A stretch of 64,000 nucleotides of DNA from Asticcacaulis solisilvae. GTDB lineage: Bacteria; Pseudomonadota; Alphaproteobacteria; Caulobacterales; Caulobacteraceae. Shown piece by piece: positions 41,190-51,163 of this stretch; positions within the stretch are counted from its first letter, which is position 1; each line of letters opens with the position of its first letter. The translations under genes were made by a program, and so were the position numbers. The stretch spans positions 124,001-188,000 of the forward strand of contig NZ_JAGGMI010000001.1 in the NCBI RefSeq assembly GCF_017875235.1, read 5' to 3'. The notes under the pieces are model-generated. The model was not told the origin of the DNA and made no database searches. It saw only the letters and a list, made by a program, of their open reading frames with translations.

Positions 41190-42101
41190 TTAGTGCGCGG
41201 TCTTGCCGATCCGCTTGATTTCCCAGTGCAGGTCGATGCCGAGCTTGGTTTTCACATCGGCGCGCACCGCCTCACCAAGCCCTTCCAGATCGGCCGCCGA
41301 AGCGTCATTGGCATTGATCATGAAGTTGGAATGCAGCTCTGAGAACTTGGCGCCGCCGAACATACGCCCGCGCCAACCTGCTTCGTCGACACACTGCCAG
41401 GCCGACTTGCCTTCAGGGTTCTTGAAGGTCGAGCCGCCGGTCTTTTCGCGGATCGGCTGGGTCTGTTCGCGGCGGGCGGTGATCGCTTCCATGCGCTCGG
41501 TAACCGCCGCGACATCGTCCGGCTTGCCCTGATAAAGCGCACCGACATAGATCAGGTTGTCGGGGTCGGAGTGGCGGTAGGAATAGCCCATGTCGGCATT
41601 CGACAGGATGACGCGTTCGCCGAAGCGCGTGACGGCATAGGCTTCGACCAGCACGTCCTTGGTCTCGGCACCATAGCAACCGGCATTCATGACGATGGCG
41701 CCGCCGATCGTGCCCGGCACACCGCGATAGAATTCCAGTCCCGCGATCCCGGCTTGAGCGGCCACCTTGGCGACTTGGGCGTCGAGCGCCGCCGCCCCGG
41801 CATAGACCTGGGCATTGTCGCGCGCCTCGATATCGGCGAAGGCTTTGCCCAGGCGGATGACCACGCCTTCGATGCCGCGATCGCGCACCAGCAGATTCGA
41901 GCCAACCCCAATGGCAATAACGGGAATGCCCGGATCGAGCGCCTTCAAGAATTCACATAAATCGGAAATGTCTTCCGGAATGAAGACGACATCGGCCGGA
42001 CCACCCACGCGAAACCAGGTAAAGGGAGCCAGCGCCGCGTCGCGCATGATGCGGCCACGCACCGGCGGCAGCTCATCAACCCAGGTCTTGATCAAACTCA
42101 T
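41190..42101 (-). CDS. murB: UDP-N-acetylenolpyruvoylglucosamine reductase
   Basis: MurB reduces the enolpyruvyl product of MurA to UDP-MurNAc with FAD and NADPH. The 303-residue protein has [58 protein letters not shown] and the proton-donating Ser in [10 protein letters not shown], as in type II MurB. The start overlaps the stop of the GFA-family gene (ATGA). The usual next genes ddl and ftsQ do not follow it. Confidence 0.95.
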   Translation of the reverse strand: MSLIKTWVDELPPVRGRIMRDAALAPFTWFRVGGPADVVFIPEDISDLCEFLKALDPGIPVIAIGVGSNLLVRDRGIEGVVIRLGKAFADIEARDNAQVYAGAAALDAQVAKVAAQAGIAGLEFYRGVPGTIGGAIVMNAGCYGAETKDVLVEAYAVTRFGERVILSNADMGYSYRHSDPDNLIYVGALYQGKPDDVAAVTERMEAITARREQTQPIREKTGGSTFKNPEGKSAWQCVDEAGWRGRMFGGAKFSELHSNFMINANDASAADLEGLGEAVRADVKTKLGIDLHWEIKRIGKTAH

Positions 42102-42538
42102 TTCGTCTCCGCTTGGTAACTGACAAGGCCCTTCGCGCGTTCGTCCGACTCGGGATCGCTCGTCTCTTCGGGCATTCCGTCGCAAAGCTGCAACCACGGC
42201 AGCTTCGATTCAACACCGTAATGCTGCTCCAGCTTTAGGTCCTCAGGATGATCGAGCGAGCCGATCGTCACGCAGTTCCATTCGCCTTTGTCGTAGCCGA
42301 AGTACAGCGGCGTCCCGCAATCGCGGCAGAAGGCGCGCTTGGCGACCGAAGAGCTTTGGTAAAAGACCGGCTGGCCCTTCGTCCATGTCAGCTGGTTTTT
42401 GTAGACGCCCGTCAGCCCGGCAAAGACATTGCCGACGGCGCGCTGGCACATGCGGCAATGGCAGAAGTGCGTGCCCGATGGCGGGACCGCCAGTTCATAG
42501 CGCACAGCTCCGCACTGACAGCCGCCGGTTACACTCAT
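42098..42538 (-). CDS. GFA-family (glutathione-dependent formaldehyde-activating enzyme-like) protein
   Basis: The 146-residue zinc protein has the complete GFA Cys set: [22 protein letters not shown] and [14 protein letters not shown] itself was described as speeding the formation of S-hydroxymethylglutathione, though the activity of most relatives is unproven. It is joined by ATGA overlaps to murC upstream and murB downstream, so it is translated as part of the cell-wall operon, which is an unusual place for it. Confidence 0.9.
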   Translation of the reverse strand: MSVTGGCQCGAVRYELAVPPSGTHFCHCRMCQRAVGNVFAGLTGVYKNQLTWTKGQPVFYQSSSVAKRAFCRDCGTPLYFGYDKGEWNCVTIGSLDHPEDLKLEQHYGVESKLPWLQLCDGMPEETSDPESDERAKGLVSYQAETK

Positions 42539-43962
42539 TTCATCGCTTCCAGCTGCCCCGGCAGGGCATAGGCCCATTGCGTGATATCGCCGGCGCCGAG
42601 GCAGACGACGAGGTCGCCCTCCTTGGCCTCGCCCGCCACCAGCCCGGCCAGTTGCGCCGGGCCGTCAAGGGCGATGGCGTTGCGGTGACCGAAGCGGTGA
42701 AGGCCGGCAACCAGATCAGCCTTGGAGACACCTTCGATTGGCTGTTCGCCGGCGCTGTAGACGTCAGCGACGATGACTGTATCGGCATCGTGGAAGCACG
42801 ACGAGAACTCGTTCATCAGGTCGCGCAGGCGGGTGTAGCGGTGCGGCTGGACGACGGCGATGACGCGTCCCTGGCCAACGACCTGACGGGCGGCTTTGAG
42901 CACGGCGGCGATTTCGACCGGATGGTGACCATAGTCGTCAATAACGCGGATGCCGCCAACGACACCCGTCGTCGTAAAGCGGCGCTTGACGCCACCAAAG
43001 CCGCCAATGCCCTTGCGCACGGCGTCTTCACCAATGCCCAGTTCGCGAGCCAGCGCAATCGCGGCCGTCGCGTTCGAGACATTGTGGTTGCCGGTCATCG
43101 GCAGTTTAAGCTTTTCCCAGGTGAAGGGCTCGGCGCCGGTCGGCGAGAAGACGACGTCAAAGACAGCGCCTTCCGGGCCAAATTCGATATTGGTGCAGCG
43201 GACCTCGGCCTGCGGGCTTGCGCCATAAGGGATCAGGCGGCGGTTATCGATCTTGGCGGTCAGCGCCTGGACTTCCGGATGGTCGATGCAGACCGCGGCA
43301 AAGCCGTAGAACGGGATGTTCTCGATAAAATCGACGAAGCCCTTCTTGACCGCTTCGAAATCGCCCCAGTGGTCGAGGTGCTCCGGGTCGATATTGGTGA
43401 CGATGGCCAGGGTCGATTTCAGGCGCAGGAAGGAACCGTCCGACTCATCGGCTTCAACGACGATCCAGTCGCCGTCGCCGACCTTGGCATTGGTGCCATA
43501 GGCATTGATGATGCCGCCATTGACGACGGTCGGATCGAAACCGCCGGCATCGAGCAGCGCCGCGACCATCGAGGTCGTCGTCGTCTTGCCATGGGTGCCG
43601 CCGACCGCGATCGAGAATTGCAGGCGCATCAGTTCGGCCAGCATCTCGGCGCGGCGGACCAGAGGCACGCGGCGGCGGCGGGCTTCGACCATTTCCGGAT
43701 TGTCGGACTTGACGGCGGTCGAATAAACGAGCGCGCAGACGCCGTCCGTAACGTGTTCGGCAGCGTGGCCGATAAAGATCTTGGCGCCCAGCTTCTCAAG
43801 CCGCTCCGTATTGGCTGAGGCCTTGGCGTCCGAGCCCTGCACTTTGTAGCCGATCTTGATCATGATTTCGGCGATGCCGCTCATGCCGATGCCGCCGATA
43901 CCGACGAAGTGGACGGGACCGAGATCGAACGGAGTCGGACGGACTTTGGAGATGGAGGCCAT
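42535..43962 (-). CDS. murC: UDP-N-acetylmuramate-L-alanine ligase
   Basis: MurC adds L-Ala to UDP-MurNAc, the first peptide step of peptidoglycan synthesis. The 475-residue ligase shows [17 protein letters not shown], the ATP loop [25 protein letters not shown] and [14 protein letters not shown]. The Met at 43962 is chosen over a GTG three codons upstream. Its end overlaps the GFA-family gene. Confidence 0.96.
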   Translation of the reverse strand: MASISKVRPTPFDLGPVHFVGIGGIGMSGIAEIMIKIGYKVQGSDAKASANTERLEKLGAKIFIGHAAEHVTDGVCALVYSTAVKSDNPEMVEARRRRVPLVRRAEMLAELMRLQFSIAVGGTHGKTTTTSMVAALLDAGGFDPTVVNGGIINAYGTNAKVGDGDWIVVEADESDGSFLRLKSTLAIVTNIDPEHLDHWGDFEAVKKGFVDFIENIPFYGFAAVCIDHPEVQALTAKIDNRRLIPYGASPQAEVRCTNIEFGPEGAVFDVVFSPTGAEPFTWEKLKLPMTGNHNVSNATAAIALARELGIGEDAVRKGIGGFGGVKRRFTTTGVVGGIRVIDDYGHHPVEIAAVLKAARQVVGQGRVIAVVQPHRYTRLRDLMNEFSSCFHDADTVIVADVYSAGEQPIEGVSKADLVAGLHRFGHRNAIALDGPAQLAGLVAGEAKEGDLVVCLGAGDITQWAYALPGQLEAMK

Positions 43963-44079
43963 AGGCAGCACACTGCTTGCGAAATCAGGGAAAGGGCAGG
44001 CTTTTAGACCAGCTTGCGGCGGCTGTCACTCTACGTTTTTTTCTTTGCCCGTAAAGGATTGTGTGAGACTATCGACGTC

Positions 44080-44316
44080 ATGGGAAAGATTTCGATTTCC
44101 ATCGATGAACAGACGCAAATCTGGCTGGATCAACAAGCCGGGGCGGATGTCGATGCCTATGTCAACGAACTGATCCGCAGAGATCAGCAACGCAAGGCGG
44201 CCGAAACTGAGCTGTGCCAGATGCTCGATGAAGCCGAAACCAGCGGCTTTAGCGAGCGCAGCGCGAAGGATATCTGGGCGGCCGCTGAAGCCGAATATCT
44301 GGCACGTCGTGATTGA
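44080..44316 (+). CDS. ParD-like antitoxin
   Basis: The 78-residue product has a ribbon-helix-helix N-terminus (GKISISIDEQTQIWLDQQAG, then DVDAYVNELIRRDQQRK) and an acidic helical C-terminus (LDEAETSGFSERSAKDIWAAAEAEYL) that would wrap the toxin. It overlaps the ParE-like gene by 8 bp in the order antitoxin-toxin. The frame is open to 44014, but the Met at 44080 gives the family start. No strong ribosome site is visible. Confidence 0.85.
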   Translation: MGKISISIDEQTQIWLDQQAGADVDAYVNELIRRDQQRKAAETELCQMLDEAETSGFSERSAKDIWAAAEAEYLARRD

Positions 44317-44596
44317 ATATCGGCTTTCGCGACGCGCGGAAGCGGATCTGATCGGCATCGCCCATTATAGCAGCGAGACATTTGGCATTGAACGGGCACG
44401 CGTCTATCGCGATGGCCTGATTGACATGTTCGACAGGCTGGCCGCCAATCCAGAACTAGGCGCAGCCTTCCCATTGCGACCGGGTGTCCGCAAACACATC
44501 TATCAGTCGCACGCAATTTTCTACCGCGTCTCGGCCGATCGTGTCTCGATACTGCGTATTCTCCATCAAGGCATGGACGTCCTGCGCCATCTTTAA
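44309..44596 (+). CDS. ParE/RelE-family toxin
   Basis: The 95-residue product has the ParE pattern: IEYRLSRRAEADLIGIAHYSSETFG, a helix ERARVYRDGLIDMFDRLAANPELG, then RPGVRKHIYQSHAIFYRVSADRVSILRILHQGMD. ParE toxins block DNA gyrase; RelE relatives cut mRNA, and the sequence fits ParE better. The start is GTG at 44309, inside the antitoxin 3' end. The stop overlaps the stop of the convergent AI-2E gene. Confidence 0.85.
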   Translation: MIEYRLSRRAEADLIGIAHYSSETFGIERARVYRDGLIDMFDRLAANPELGAAFPLRPGVRKHIYQSHAIFYRVSADRVSILRILHQGMDVLRHL

Positions 44597-45717
44597 GCCG
44601 GCGGTTTTGGCGCAACGCCGGCTTCGCGCAGATCGAGATAGCGCTTGATCAGCGAGAACAGAATGACCGTGATCGGCATGGCGTAAAGCACGCCCATCGG
44701 CCCCAGAAGCCCGGCAAATCCGACGATGGCGAAAAGCGTCAGCACCATCGGAACTTCTGAAATCTGCCGCTGGACCATGGGGGTCAGCAGATTGCTCTCC
44801 AGTTGCGAGACGCCGACATAGAGGGCCAGTGTCCACAGGAAGGGCTCCGTGCCGCCGACCCCGGCCAGCAGCAGCCCCGGGCCGGCGGATAGGACGGGAC
44901 CGACCACCGGCACGAACTGGGCCAGACCGGCCATCAGCCCCAGCGCCAGGGCCGACGGCACGCCGATAATCGCCAGGCCGACGCCGACCAGCACGCCGAC
45001 CAGAACCATGGAGATAAACTGGGCGATGAACCATTTTTTCAGCGCCTCGCCGCTGGTGTTCATGCTCTCTAACAGCGCCGGCCGCTGGTTCTGCGGGAAG
45101 AGCGTGATCAAGCCGTCGCGATACTTGCCGGGATGCATGGCCAGCATGACACCGGCAATCGTGGCCACAAGGATATTGGCCAGGCTCGACAAAATGTTGC
45201 CCGCAATGCCCGGCAGCTTGGAAGCAAAACCGCCCGCCTGCTGGCCAAGCGCGTTGAACTGCGCCTGGATCTCATCGCCCATCGGCATGGCGTGGAGACG
45301 CGTCTGAAAGGCCGCCCACGCTGCCGGCAGTTCGCGCGTAAGTGTCTCGACCTGAATCGCGATCTGGACGCCGAACAGGTACATGGTCAGGCTGATCAGG
45401 GCCAGGACACCGACCAGGGCCAGGACCACCGCCAGCGTCTCGTTGAGCTTAAGATACCGGATCAACGGTCCGGATATGCCGCGCAGGATGACGGCGATAA
45501 TAACGGCGCCAAAGATCAGCAGCCAGAGGCCGAACAGCTTCAGCGCCAGCCAGGCCAGGGCGACCGCCAGCATGACGAACAGGACGCGGTGCATGAAGCC
45601 GGTGGTCAGGCCCTGCGGCAGGGCCTCGACGCTCGCCGTCGCCACAGCCTTGGGCTCGGTCTTGGACACCGTTGTGCGCGACGTGCGTTTCGGCGTTGAT
45701 TTTGGACTGGCGGCCAT
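44593..45717 (-). CDS. AI-2E family transporter
   Basis: The 374-residue membrane protein has the family layout: a basic N-terminal tail of about 40 residues, a first block of helices (HRVLFVMLAVALAWLALKLFGLWLLIF), a central soluble segment and a second block with FMVLVGVLVGVGLAI-type helices and the conserved GVPSALALGLMAGLAQFVPVVG and TPMVQRQISEVPMVLTLFAIVGFAGLLGPMGVL. Named for an autoinducer-2 exporter, but members also move ions and other solutes, so the substrate is open. It lies 51 bp after murG. Confidence 0.88.
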   Translation of the reverse strand: MAASPKSTPKRTSRTTVSKTEPKAVATASVEALPQGLTTGFMHRVLFVMLAVALAWLALKLFGLWLLIFGAVIIAVILRGISGPLIRYLKLNETLAVVLALVGVLALISLTMYLFGVQIAIQVETLTRELPAAWAAFQTRLHAMPMGDEIQAQFNALGQQAGGFASKLPGIAGNILSSLANILVATIAGVMLAMHPGKYRDGLITLFPQNQRPALLESMNTSGEALKKWFIAQFISMVLVGVLVGVGLAIIGVPSALALGLMAGLAQFVPVVGPVLSAGPGLLLAGVGGTEPFLWTLALYVGVSQLESNLLTPMVQRQISEVPMVLTLFAIVGFAGLLGPMGVLYAMPITVILFSLIKRYLDLREAGVAPKPPA

Positions 45718-45768
45718 GACCCCTCCCTGCAGAATCGGGCGAATAATGCGGCCAAAGCTATAAAAACG

Positions 45769-46920
45769 CTATTCTTTTGCGGTCTTCCCGGTGACGGAAG
45801 AGACAGTGCGTTCGACAAGATCGGCCAATTGTCTGGCGGCGTCAGGGCGTGCCACCGACCTGGCGGCGGCGGCGCGCATGGGCAGAAGGCCCGCGGCTTC
45901 GATCAGCTCGCGAATTTCGGCCGACAGCCGTTCGGCCGTTACCTCCTCTTCCTTGATAACCACGGCCGCCTTGGCCTCGCGCAGCACCTCGGCATTGTAG
46001 GTCTGGTGGTCGTCGGCGGCGATCTTGAGCGGGATCAGCAGTGACGGCTTGCCGGCCACGGCCAGTTCACAGACGGTCGAGGCACCGGCGCGGCCGATGA
46101 CCAGATGGGCGCGGCCCAGGCGATCGGCCATGTCATTGAAGAAGGGCGCGATCTCGGCGTCGATCTCGGCATCGGCATAGATTTTCTTGGCCAGCTCAAC
46201 CTGTTCGGCGCGCGTCTGCTGCTCGACCTTCAGCTTGATGCGCAGCGACACGGGCAGGAGCGCCAGGGCCTGGGGAACCGTCTCGGACAGGATCTTGGCG
46301 CCCTGCGACCCGCCGGTGACGAGGAGGGTCAGGATCTTGTCGACCGGCGGAAACGGCTGGTCATAGAGCGCGCGGATATCGGGCCGGACCGGATTGCCCA
46401 CGACCTGGACCTTGCCTTCCAGCTCGGTGGGCGCCAGGCGCAGCACGGGAAAGGCGCAGGCAACGGCATCGACCTTGGCCGCCAGCTTGCGATTGGAGCG
46501 ACCGAGCACCGAGTTCTGTTCGTGGATCAGCGTCACGTCCTTGCGCATCAGCGCGGCTGTCAAAGCCGGAAAGGACGGATAACCGCCAAAGCCGATGACC
46601 GCCCACGGCTTCAGGCGCTTGAACGCCGCTCTGGCCTGCAGCACACCTTGGGCGATCTTGAAGCCCGCGCGGACCATGCCGATGGGGTCGCCAGTCTTGA
46701 AGGTCGCGGCCTCGAGCGACAGGCGCTCCTTCGCCGGGAATTTTTCGGCATAGGCGGCGCCGCGCGAATCGGAGGCCAGCACGACCTCCCAGCCGCGGTC
46801 GATCAGCTCGCGCGCCAGCGCTTCGGCCGGAAACATGTGCCCGCCCGTACCGCCGGCGGCGACGATGGCCAAAGGCTTGTCAGCGAAGGAAGAGGCTTTG
46901 CGGCGAGATTTGGCGGCCAA
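45769..46920 (-). CDS. murG: MurG N-acetylglucosaminyltransferase
   Basis: MurG adds GlcNAc to lipid I to make lipid II at the inner face of the membrane. The 383-residue protein shows IVAAGGTGGHMFPAEALARELI, GFGGYPSFPALTAAL, HEQNSVLGRSNR, VTGGSQGAKI and GRAGASTVCELAVAGKPSLLIP. The start is a TTG at 46920 (MAAKSRRK...). The frame runs on upstream to 47109, but there it only reads through the palindromic repeat and is not credible as protein. Confidence 0.93.
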   Translation of the reverse strand: MAAKSRRKASSFADKPLAIVAAGGTGGHMFPAEALARELIDRGWEVVLASDSRGAAYAEKFPAKERLSLEAATFKTGDPIGMVRAGFKIAQGVLQARAAFKRLKPWAVIGFGGYPSFPALTAALMRKDVTLIHEQNSVLGRSNRKLAAKVDAVACAFPVLRLAPTELEGKVQVVGNPVRPDIRALYDQPFPPVDKILTLLVTGGSQGAKILSETVPQALALLPVSLRIKLKVEQQTRAEQVELAKKIYADAEIDAEIAPFFNDMADRLGRAHLVIGRAGASTVCELAVAGKPSLLIPLKIAADDHQTYNAEVLREAKAAVVIKEEEVTAERLSAEIRELIEAAGLLPMRAAAARSVARPDAARQLADLVERTVSSVTGKTAKE

Positions 46921-46954
46921 GGGAATACCTGCGAACAGATGAACTAAGGAAGAA

Positions 46955-47084
46955 TCCCCCCTTCCGACCGCTTCGCGGCCACCTTCCCCGTAAACGGGGA
47001 AGGAAGGAACAAGATGAGCGGGCCGATTTCCTTCCCCGTTTACGGGGAAGGTGGCATTTGCGGAGCAAATGACGGAAGGGGGAA
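46955..47084. repeat. GC-rich palindromic element between ftsW and murG
   Basis: It contains CTTCCCCGTAAACGGGGAAGG twice in variant form (about 46983-47003 and 47031-47051), ACCGCTTCGCGG, and outer arms CCCCCTTCCG and CGGAAGGGGG. The elements are inverted-repeat mosaics without coding sense. Confidence 0.7.
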
Positions 47085-47124
47085 ACTTATTGTCATCGTG
47101 CTCTAGCACAGTCTACAGGCATCA

Positions 47125-48285
47125 TCACCAGTTTGTCGGATCGTCGTCCTGTTCGGTCACCTCGTCGCGGCGCTTGCGCGTCAGGGCCAGGATAAAGCCC
47201 ATGGTCAGGCCCATGGCCAGCATGGACGAACCGCCGTAGGAGATGAACGGCAGGGTCATGCCCTTGGGCGGGATCAGACCCAGATTGACGCTGACATTGA
47301 TGATCACCTGGGTGCCGACCATTATGTAAAGGCCCGAGGTAGCGATCTGGCGGAACGGGTCCTGCATCGCCATCGACTTGGCCAGGCCGCGCACGACCAC
47401 AAAGGCAAAGATACCGATCAGGATCAGGGTCAGCCACAGGCCGTATTCCTCGGCGATGACCGAGTAGATAAAGTCGGTATGCAGGTCGGGAATGTGACGC
47501 TTCATCTCGCCTTCGTTCAGGCCCTGGCCAAAGAAGCCGCCATTGGCGATGGCCGCCTTGGCGCTGTTGACCTGGTACTTGTCGCCGCCCTCGGTGATGA
47601 AGCCCAGGATACGGTTGCGGAAGTGCGGCTGGATGAAGAACAGGGCGACGAGGCCCGAGGCGGCCGCGGCCAGCATCCCCATGATCCAGCGGAACGGCAC
47701 ACCTGAAATGAAGAAGCAGGCGCCAAACGCTACGGTGATCAGGATTGACTGGCCGACATCGGGCTGGATCAGCAAAAGCGCGATGGCCAGGCCATAGAGG
47801 CCAAAGGCAATGGTCACGCCCGGCACGCCCTTGCCCTTCTGGCCTTCCGAGAACATCCACGCGATCAGGATGACCAGGGCGGGTTTGAGGAATTCCGACG
47901 GCTGGAGCGCGAAAGGGCCAAGGTCTAGCCAGCGCTGGCCGCCCTTGGCCGAATGGCCGATAACGGGCAGCAGCGCCATGACGCCGATGGCCGCCGCATA
48001 GACGAACAGTCCGACGCGGCGCACACCGCGCAGGGACAGCATCGATACCGCCACCATAAGGCCCGAAGTCATCAGGGCGAACAGGAAGTGGCGCTTGGTG
48101 TAGTAGAAGGCGTCGTAATTGCTGGTATGCGGCGCGGCGACTGGGCTCGACGAAAACGAAAAGAAGAAGCCCAGCAGCAGCAGGATCAGGATCAGCGACA
48201 GGGTGACGCGATCCAGTGTCCACCACCACATGGCGGTAGGTGACCGGTCGGTGCGGGTGAACGGGTGGGCATAGGCGCTGGGCAT
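47125..48285 (-). CDS. ftsW: Cell-division peptidoglycan glycosyltransferase FtsW
   Basis: FtsW is the SEDS-family polymerase that works with FtsI at the septum. The 386-residue protein has about ten membrane helices and the SEDS motifs GHSAKGGQRWLDLGPFALQPSEFLKPALVIL in the first part and GLIPPKGMTLPFISYGGSSML near the C-terminus. LTLPFISYGGSS-type sequence is also found in RodA, but its place in the cell-wall cluster before murG supports FtsW. Confidence 0.95.
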   Translation of the reverse strand: MPSAYAHPFTRTDRSPTAMWWWTLDRVTLSLILILLLLGFFFSFSSSPVAAPHTSNYDAFYYTKRHFLFALMTSGLMVAVSMLSLRGVRRVGLFVYAAAIGVMALLPVIGHSAKGGQRWLDLGPFALQPSEFLKPALVILIAWMFSEGQKGKGVPGVTIAFGLYGLAIALLLIQPDVGQSILITVAFGACFFISGVPFRWIMGMLAAAASGLVALFFIQPHFRNRILGFITEGGDKYQVNSAKAAIANGGFFGQGLNEGEMKRHIPDLHTDFIYSVIAEEYGLWLTLILIGIFAFVVVRGLAKSMAMQDPFRQIATSGLYIMVGTQVIINVSVNLGLIPPKGMTLPFISYGGSSMLAMGLTMGFILALTRKRRDEVTEQDDDPTNW

Positions 48286-48365
48286 GCGGCTCCGGTACTC
48301 GATAAATGTCGGAAGACCGCTAAAGGATTCACCAGAGCGTGGTTAATTTTGCCTTAACCGTCGCC

Positions 48366-48767
48366 CTATCGTTGCGCCCGTACGCCGGCGATGACGCCTT
48401 CCAGCGTCTCGTAGGGGACGGGCTTGACAAGGTAGTGGTGAAAGCCGGCTTCGTCGGCGCGGCGGCGATAGCTTTCGCCCTCCCAACCGGTCTGGGCAAT
48501 AAAGACCGTATCGGCGAATTCCGGCAGGGCGCGCATGGCCTTGCACAGGTCGAAGCCGTCCATGCCCGGCAGGCCAATATCGAGCAAAGCGATGTCGGGC
48601 CGATAACCGCCTGCCGCCAATGCATCCTGGGGGCTGTGCGACAATTGGAATTCACAGTCCATCATCTCGACCATCCAGCCGGTGGTCTGCGCCGCGGCCG
48701 CATTGTCATCGACGATCAGTACGCGCAAGGTCGAGCCTTGCTGATCCGGGGTATCGTTCAACGCCAA
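48366..48767 (-). CDS. Single-domain response regulator (CheY-like)
   Basis: The product of about 133 residues is a complete receiver domain: the acidic pair in VLIVDDNAAAAQ, the phosphoacceptor Asp in DIALLDIGLPGMDGF, Thr in VFIAQTGWEGE and Lys in YLVKPVPYE. No output domain follows. Neither a histidine kinase nor a phosphotransferase is nearby. A TTG at 48767 is chosen because AAAAGGG precedes it; a GTG at 48794 is an alternative. The gene lies between ftsW and the Crp-family regulator. Confidence 0.88.
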   Translation of the reverse strand: MALNDTPDQQGSTLRVLIVDDNAAAAQTTGWMVEMMDCEFQLSHSPQDALAAGGYRPDIALLDIGLPGMDGFDLCKAMRALPEFADTVFIAQTGWEGESYRRRADEAGFHHYLVKPVPYETLEGVIAGVRAQR

Positions 48768-48961
48768 ACCACTATCCCTTTTTGGAAATCTCACGACAGA
48801 GCAGCAATTTACACCGCTGCGGCCGCGCCACATTGCCGCCTTACAAGGCAGCAGTCTAGATCACATGGAGACGAGAATCGACCCTTGTGTGTCTAAGTAA
48901 CAGTTTTCACTCACCTTGTCTGTCCACTACTGCACATAAGCGGATAATTGAGCTGTACTAA

Positions 48962-49693
48962 ATGACTGCCGCGACCAAGCAAGATCTTTCCCAGAACGCC
49001 CTCCTCTCCGTCCTGACCGACGATGATCGCCAGCGTCTCCTGCCGCACATGGCGGCCCTTGACCTGCCGGCCGAAGCCATCCTTTCGCATTCGGGCCAGG
49101 ACGTGACCGACACCTTCTTTCCGTGCGCCGGTGCTATGGCCGCCTTTTGCATTCGCGGCGCCAATGGCCATTCCGTCGATGTCGCCTTTGTCGGCCGCGA
49201 AGGCGCGGTCGGCGGTATCGTGTCCCAGGGCCAAATCCCAGCCTATGCCACCGCCGTGGTGCGTATGCCGGGGACGTTTCTGAGGATCAAGACGTCGGCG
49301 CTGGAACAGGCGAAGCTTGAATCTATCCACCTTCGCCACTGGTTCTCGCGCTATTCGGACTGCCTGCTGGCCCAGGTGTTCCAGACCGCCGCGTGCAACG
49401 CCACACATACGATCCGGCAACGCATCGCCAAGCTGATCCTGGCGGGGCTGGAACGGACCGGCAATATGGACATTCCGATGACGCAGGAACAACTGGCCGA
49501 CATGCTGGGCGTGGGCCGGACCTTCGTAAGCCGGATCCTGGGCACCATGCGCAAGCAGGGCATCGTCGAATCGCGGCGGGGGACCCTGGTCATCCGGAAC
49601 CTGCACGAACTGCGCGGTGAGTCGTGCCACTGCACCCAGGCGATCGAGGACCATTTCGACGCCGTGCTGCACGGGATTTATCCCAGACCATAG
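48962..49693 (+). CDS. Crp/Fnr-family transcriptional regulator
   Basis: The 243-residue product has a cyclic-nucleotide-type sensor domain (about 25-135: FFPCAGAMAAFCIRGANGHSVDVAFVGREGAVGG), a long dimer helix, and a Crp-type helix-turn-helix at about 175-205 (MTQEQLADMLGVGRTFVSRILGTMRKQGIVE). The Fnr iron-sulfur Cys cluster is absent, so oxygen sensing by that route is unlikely. It is on the plus strand inside the minus-strand cell-wall cluster and ends 1 base before the murD stop codon on the other strand. Confidence 0.92.
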   Translation: MTAATKQDLSQNALLSVLTDDDRQRLLPHMAALDLPAEAILSHSGQDVTDTFFPCAGAMAAFCIRGANGHSVDVAFVGREGAVGGIVSQGQIPAYATAVVRMPGTFLRIKTSALEQAKLESIHLRHWFSRYSDCLLAQVFQTAACNATHTIRQRIAKLILAGLERTGNMDIPMTQEQLADMLGVGRTFVSRILGTMRKQGIVESRRGTLVIRNLHELRGESCHCTQAIEDHFDAVLHGIYPRP

Positions 49694-51133
49694 CTAGGTT
49701 TTTGTGACTGCCGGAACCTCAGCGCCCGACACGGCAGCCGATTTCGATATCTCATCGACGGCGTCGCGGAAGGCATCGCCGCGCGCTTCGAAGTCCGCGA
49801 ACTGGTCAAAGCTGGCGCAGGCCGGCGAGAACAGGACGACCTCTTCCTTGCCGGTCTTTTCCGCCGCCGCGTAGGCCTGGGCAACCGCCGTGAACAGGTG
49901 GCGCGATTGCGTGCACGGCGCGGTCTTGCCGATTGTCTTTTCGAACAGCTCCGCCGCCTCGCCGATCAGGTAGGCGTGCTTGACGCGCGGGAACAGGTCG
50001 CGCAGATCCTCGATGCCGCCGGCCTTGGCCTTGCCGCCGGCGATCCAGAAGAAGCTTTCGTAGCTCGACATCGCCTGGCGCGCGGCGTCCGAATTGGTTG
50101 CCTTGGAATCGTTGATGAAGCGCACCTTGCCGATGCGGCCGATTTCCTGCATGCGGTGCGCCAGACCGGGGAAGGAGCGCATGCCGGCGACAATCGCCTC
50201 GCTGCTCAGGCCCAGCGCCTTGCAGGCCGCATAGGCGGCGGCGGCGTTCTGCCAGTTGTGGCGTCCGGTAAGCGTCCGCACGGTCTTCAGGTCGATAATC
50301 TGGCGCGCCCGGCCCTCGGAGCTGTCGAACAGCACGCCGTTGATGGCATAGACGCCCTCGCCGACATTGCGCTTGGACGAGATGGGCACCAGTTTCACCG
50401 GATGGCCGGCGCGCATCTCGGAAATCAGGCGGGTGCTGTAATCGTCGTCGCTGCCGATGACCGCGACCTGCGCCTCCGTCTGGTTCATGAAGAGACGCTT
50501 CTTGGCGGCGATGTAGCCGTCCATGCCGCCGTGCCGGTCGAGATGGTCGGGCGAAAAATTCATCAGCACCGCCACGTCCGGCCGGAAGGTCAGGGTCAGA
50601 TCGAGTTGATAGGACGAAGTCTCGATGACGTAGATCGAGCCCGAATGCATCGACGACGGCAGGTCGAGGATGCCGATGCCGATATTGCCGCCGACGTGGA
50701 CGTCCTTGTCGGCGGCTTTCAGGATATGGCCGATCAGCGCCGTCGTCGTCGACTTGCCATTGGTGCCGGTGATCGCCACTGTCTTCGGGCGCTTACGGTC
50801 CGGCAGGGCGGCGATCGTGCGGGCGAACAGCTCGATATCACCCAGGATCGGCACACTGGCGTCCTTGGCCATCTGGACCGTCCAGTGCGGCTCAGGGTGC
50901 GTCAGCGGCACGCCCGGCGAAAGCATTAGGGCATCGATTTCCGACCAGTCAGTGTTCTTCAGGTTCTCAACCGTGAAGCGCTCCTTGGTCGCGGCCATGA
51001 CCGAGGCGGGCTTGTCGTCCCACAGCAGGGGCTCGGCGCCGCCGGCCTTGAGCGCGCGGGCTGCCGACAGGCCGGAGCGGCCCAGGCCGAAAATGGCGAC
51101 GCGCTTGCCTTCAAAACCTTTTACGGGGATCAT
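49694..51133 (-). CDS. murD: UDP-N-acetylmuramoylalanine-D-glutamate ligase
   Basis: MurD adds D-Glu to UDP-MurNAc-L-Ala. The 479-residue ligase shows VAIFGLGRSGLSAARAL, LSPGVPLTHPEP, the ATP loop VAITGTNGKSTTTALIG, NFSPDHLDRHGGMDGYIAAK (with the carbamylated-Lys region) and FINDSKATNSDAARQAM. It is convergent with the Crp-family gene without any gap. Confidence 0.96.
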   Translation of the reverse strand: MIPVKGFEGKRVAIFGLGRSGLSAARALKAGGAEPLLWDDKPASVMAATKERFTVENLKNTDWSEIDALMLSPGVPLTHPEPHWTVQMAKDASVPILGDIELFARTIAALPDRKRPKTVAITGTNGKSTTTALIGHILKAADKDVHVGGNIGIGILDLPSSMHSGSIYVIETSSYQLDLTLTFRPDVAVLMNFSPDHLDRHGGMDGYIAAKKRLFMNQTEAQVAVIGSDDDYSTRLISEMRAGHPVKLVPISSKRNVGEGVYAINGVLFDSSEGRARQIIDLKTVRTLTGRHNWQNAAAAYAACKALGLSSEAIVAGMRSFPGLAHRMQEIGRIGKVRFINDSKATNSDAARQAMSSYESFFWIAGGKAKAGGIEDLRDLFPRVKHAYLIGEAAELFEKTIGKTAPCTQSRHLFTAVAQAYAAAEKTGKEEVVLFSPACASFDQFADFEARGDAFRDAVDEISKSAAVSGAEVPAVTKT

Positions 51134-51163
51134 GATAAGAAGGCTCCTTGGGCATCATAGTCA

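Noticed and set aside
46921-47109. N-terminal extension of murG
   Set aside because: The extra 63 codons translate the palindromic repeat (FPVNGEGN and FPVYGEGG units). The TTG at 46920 restores the normal MurG start.
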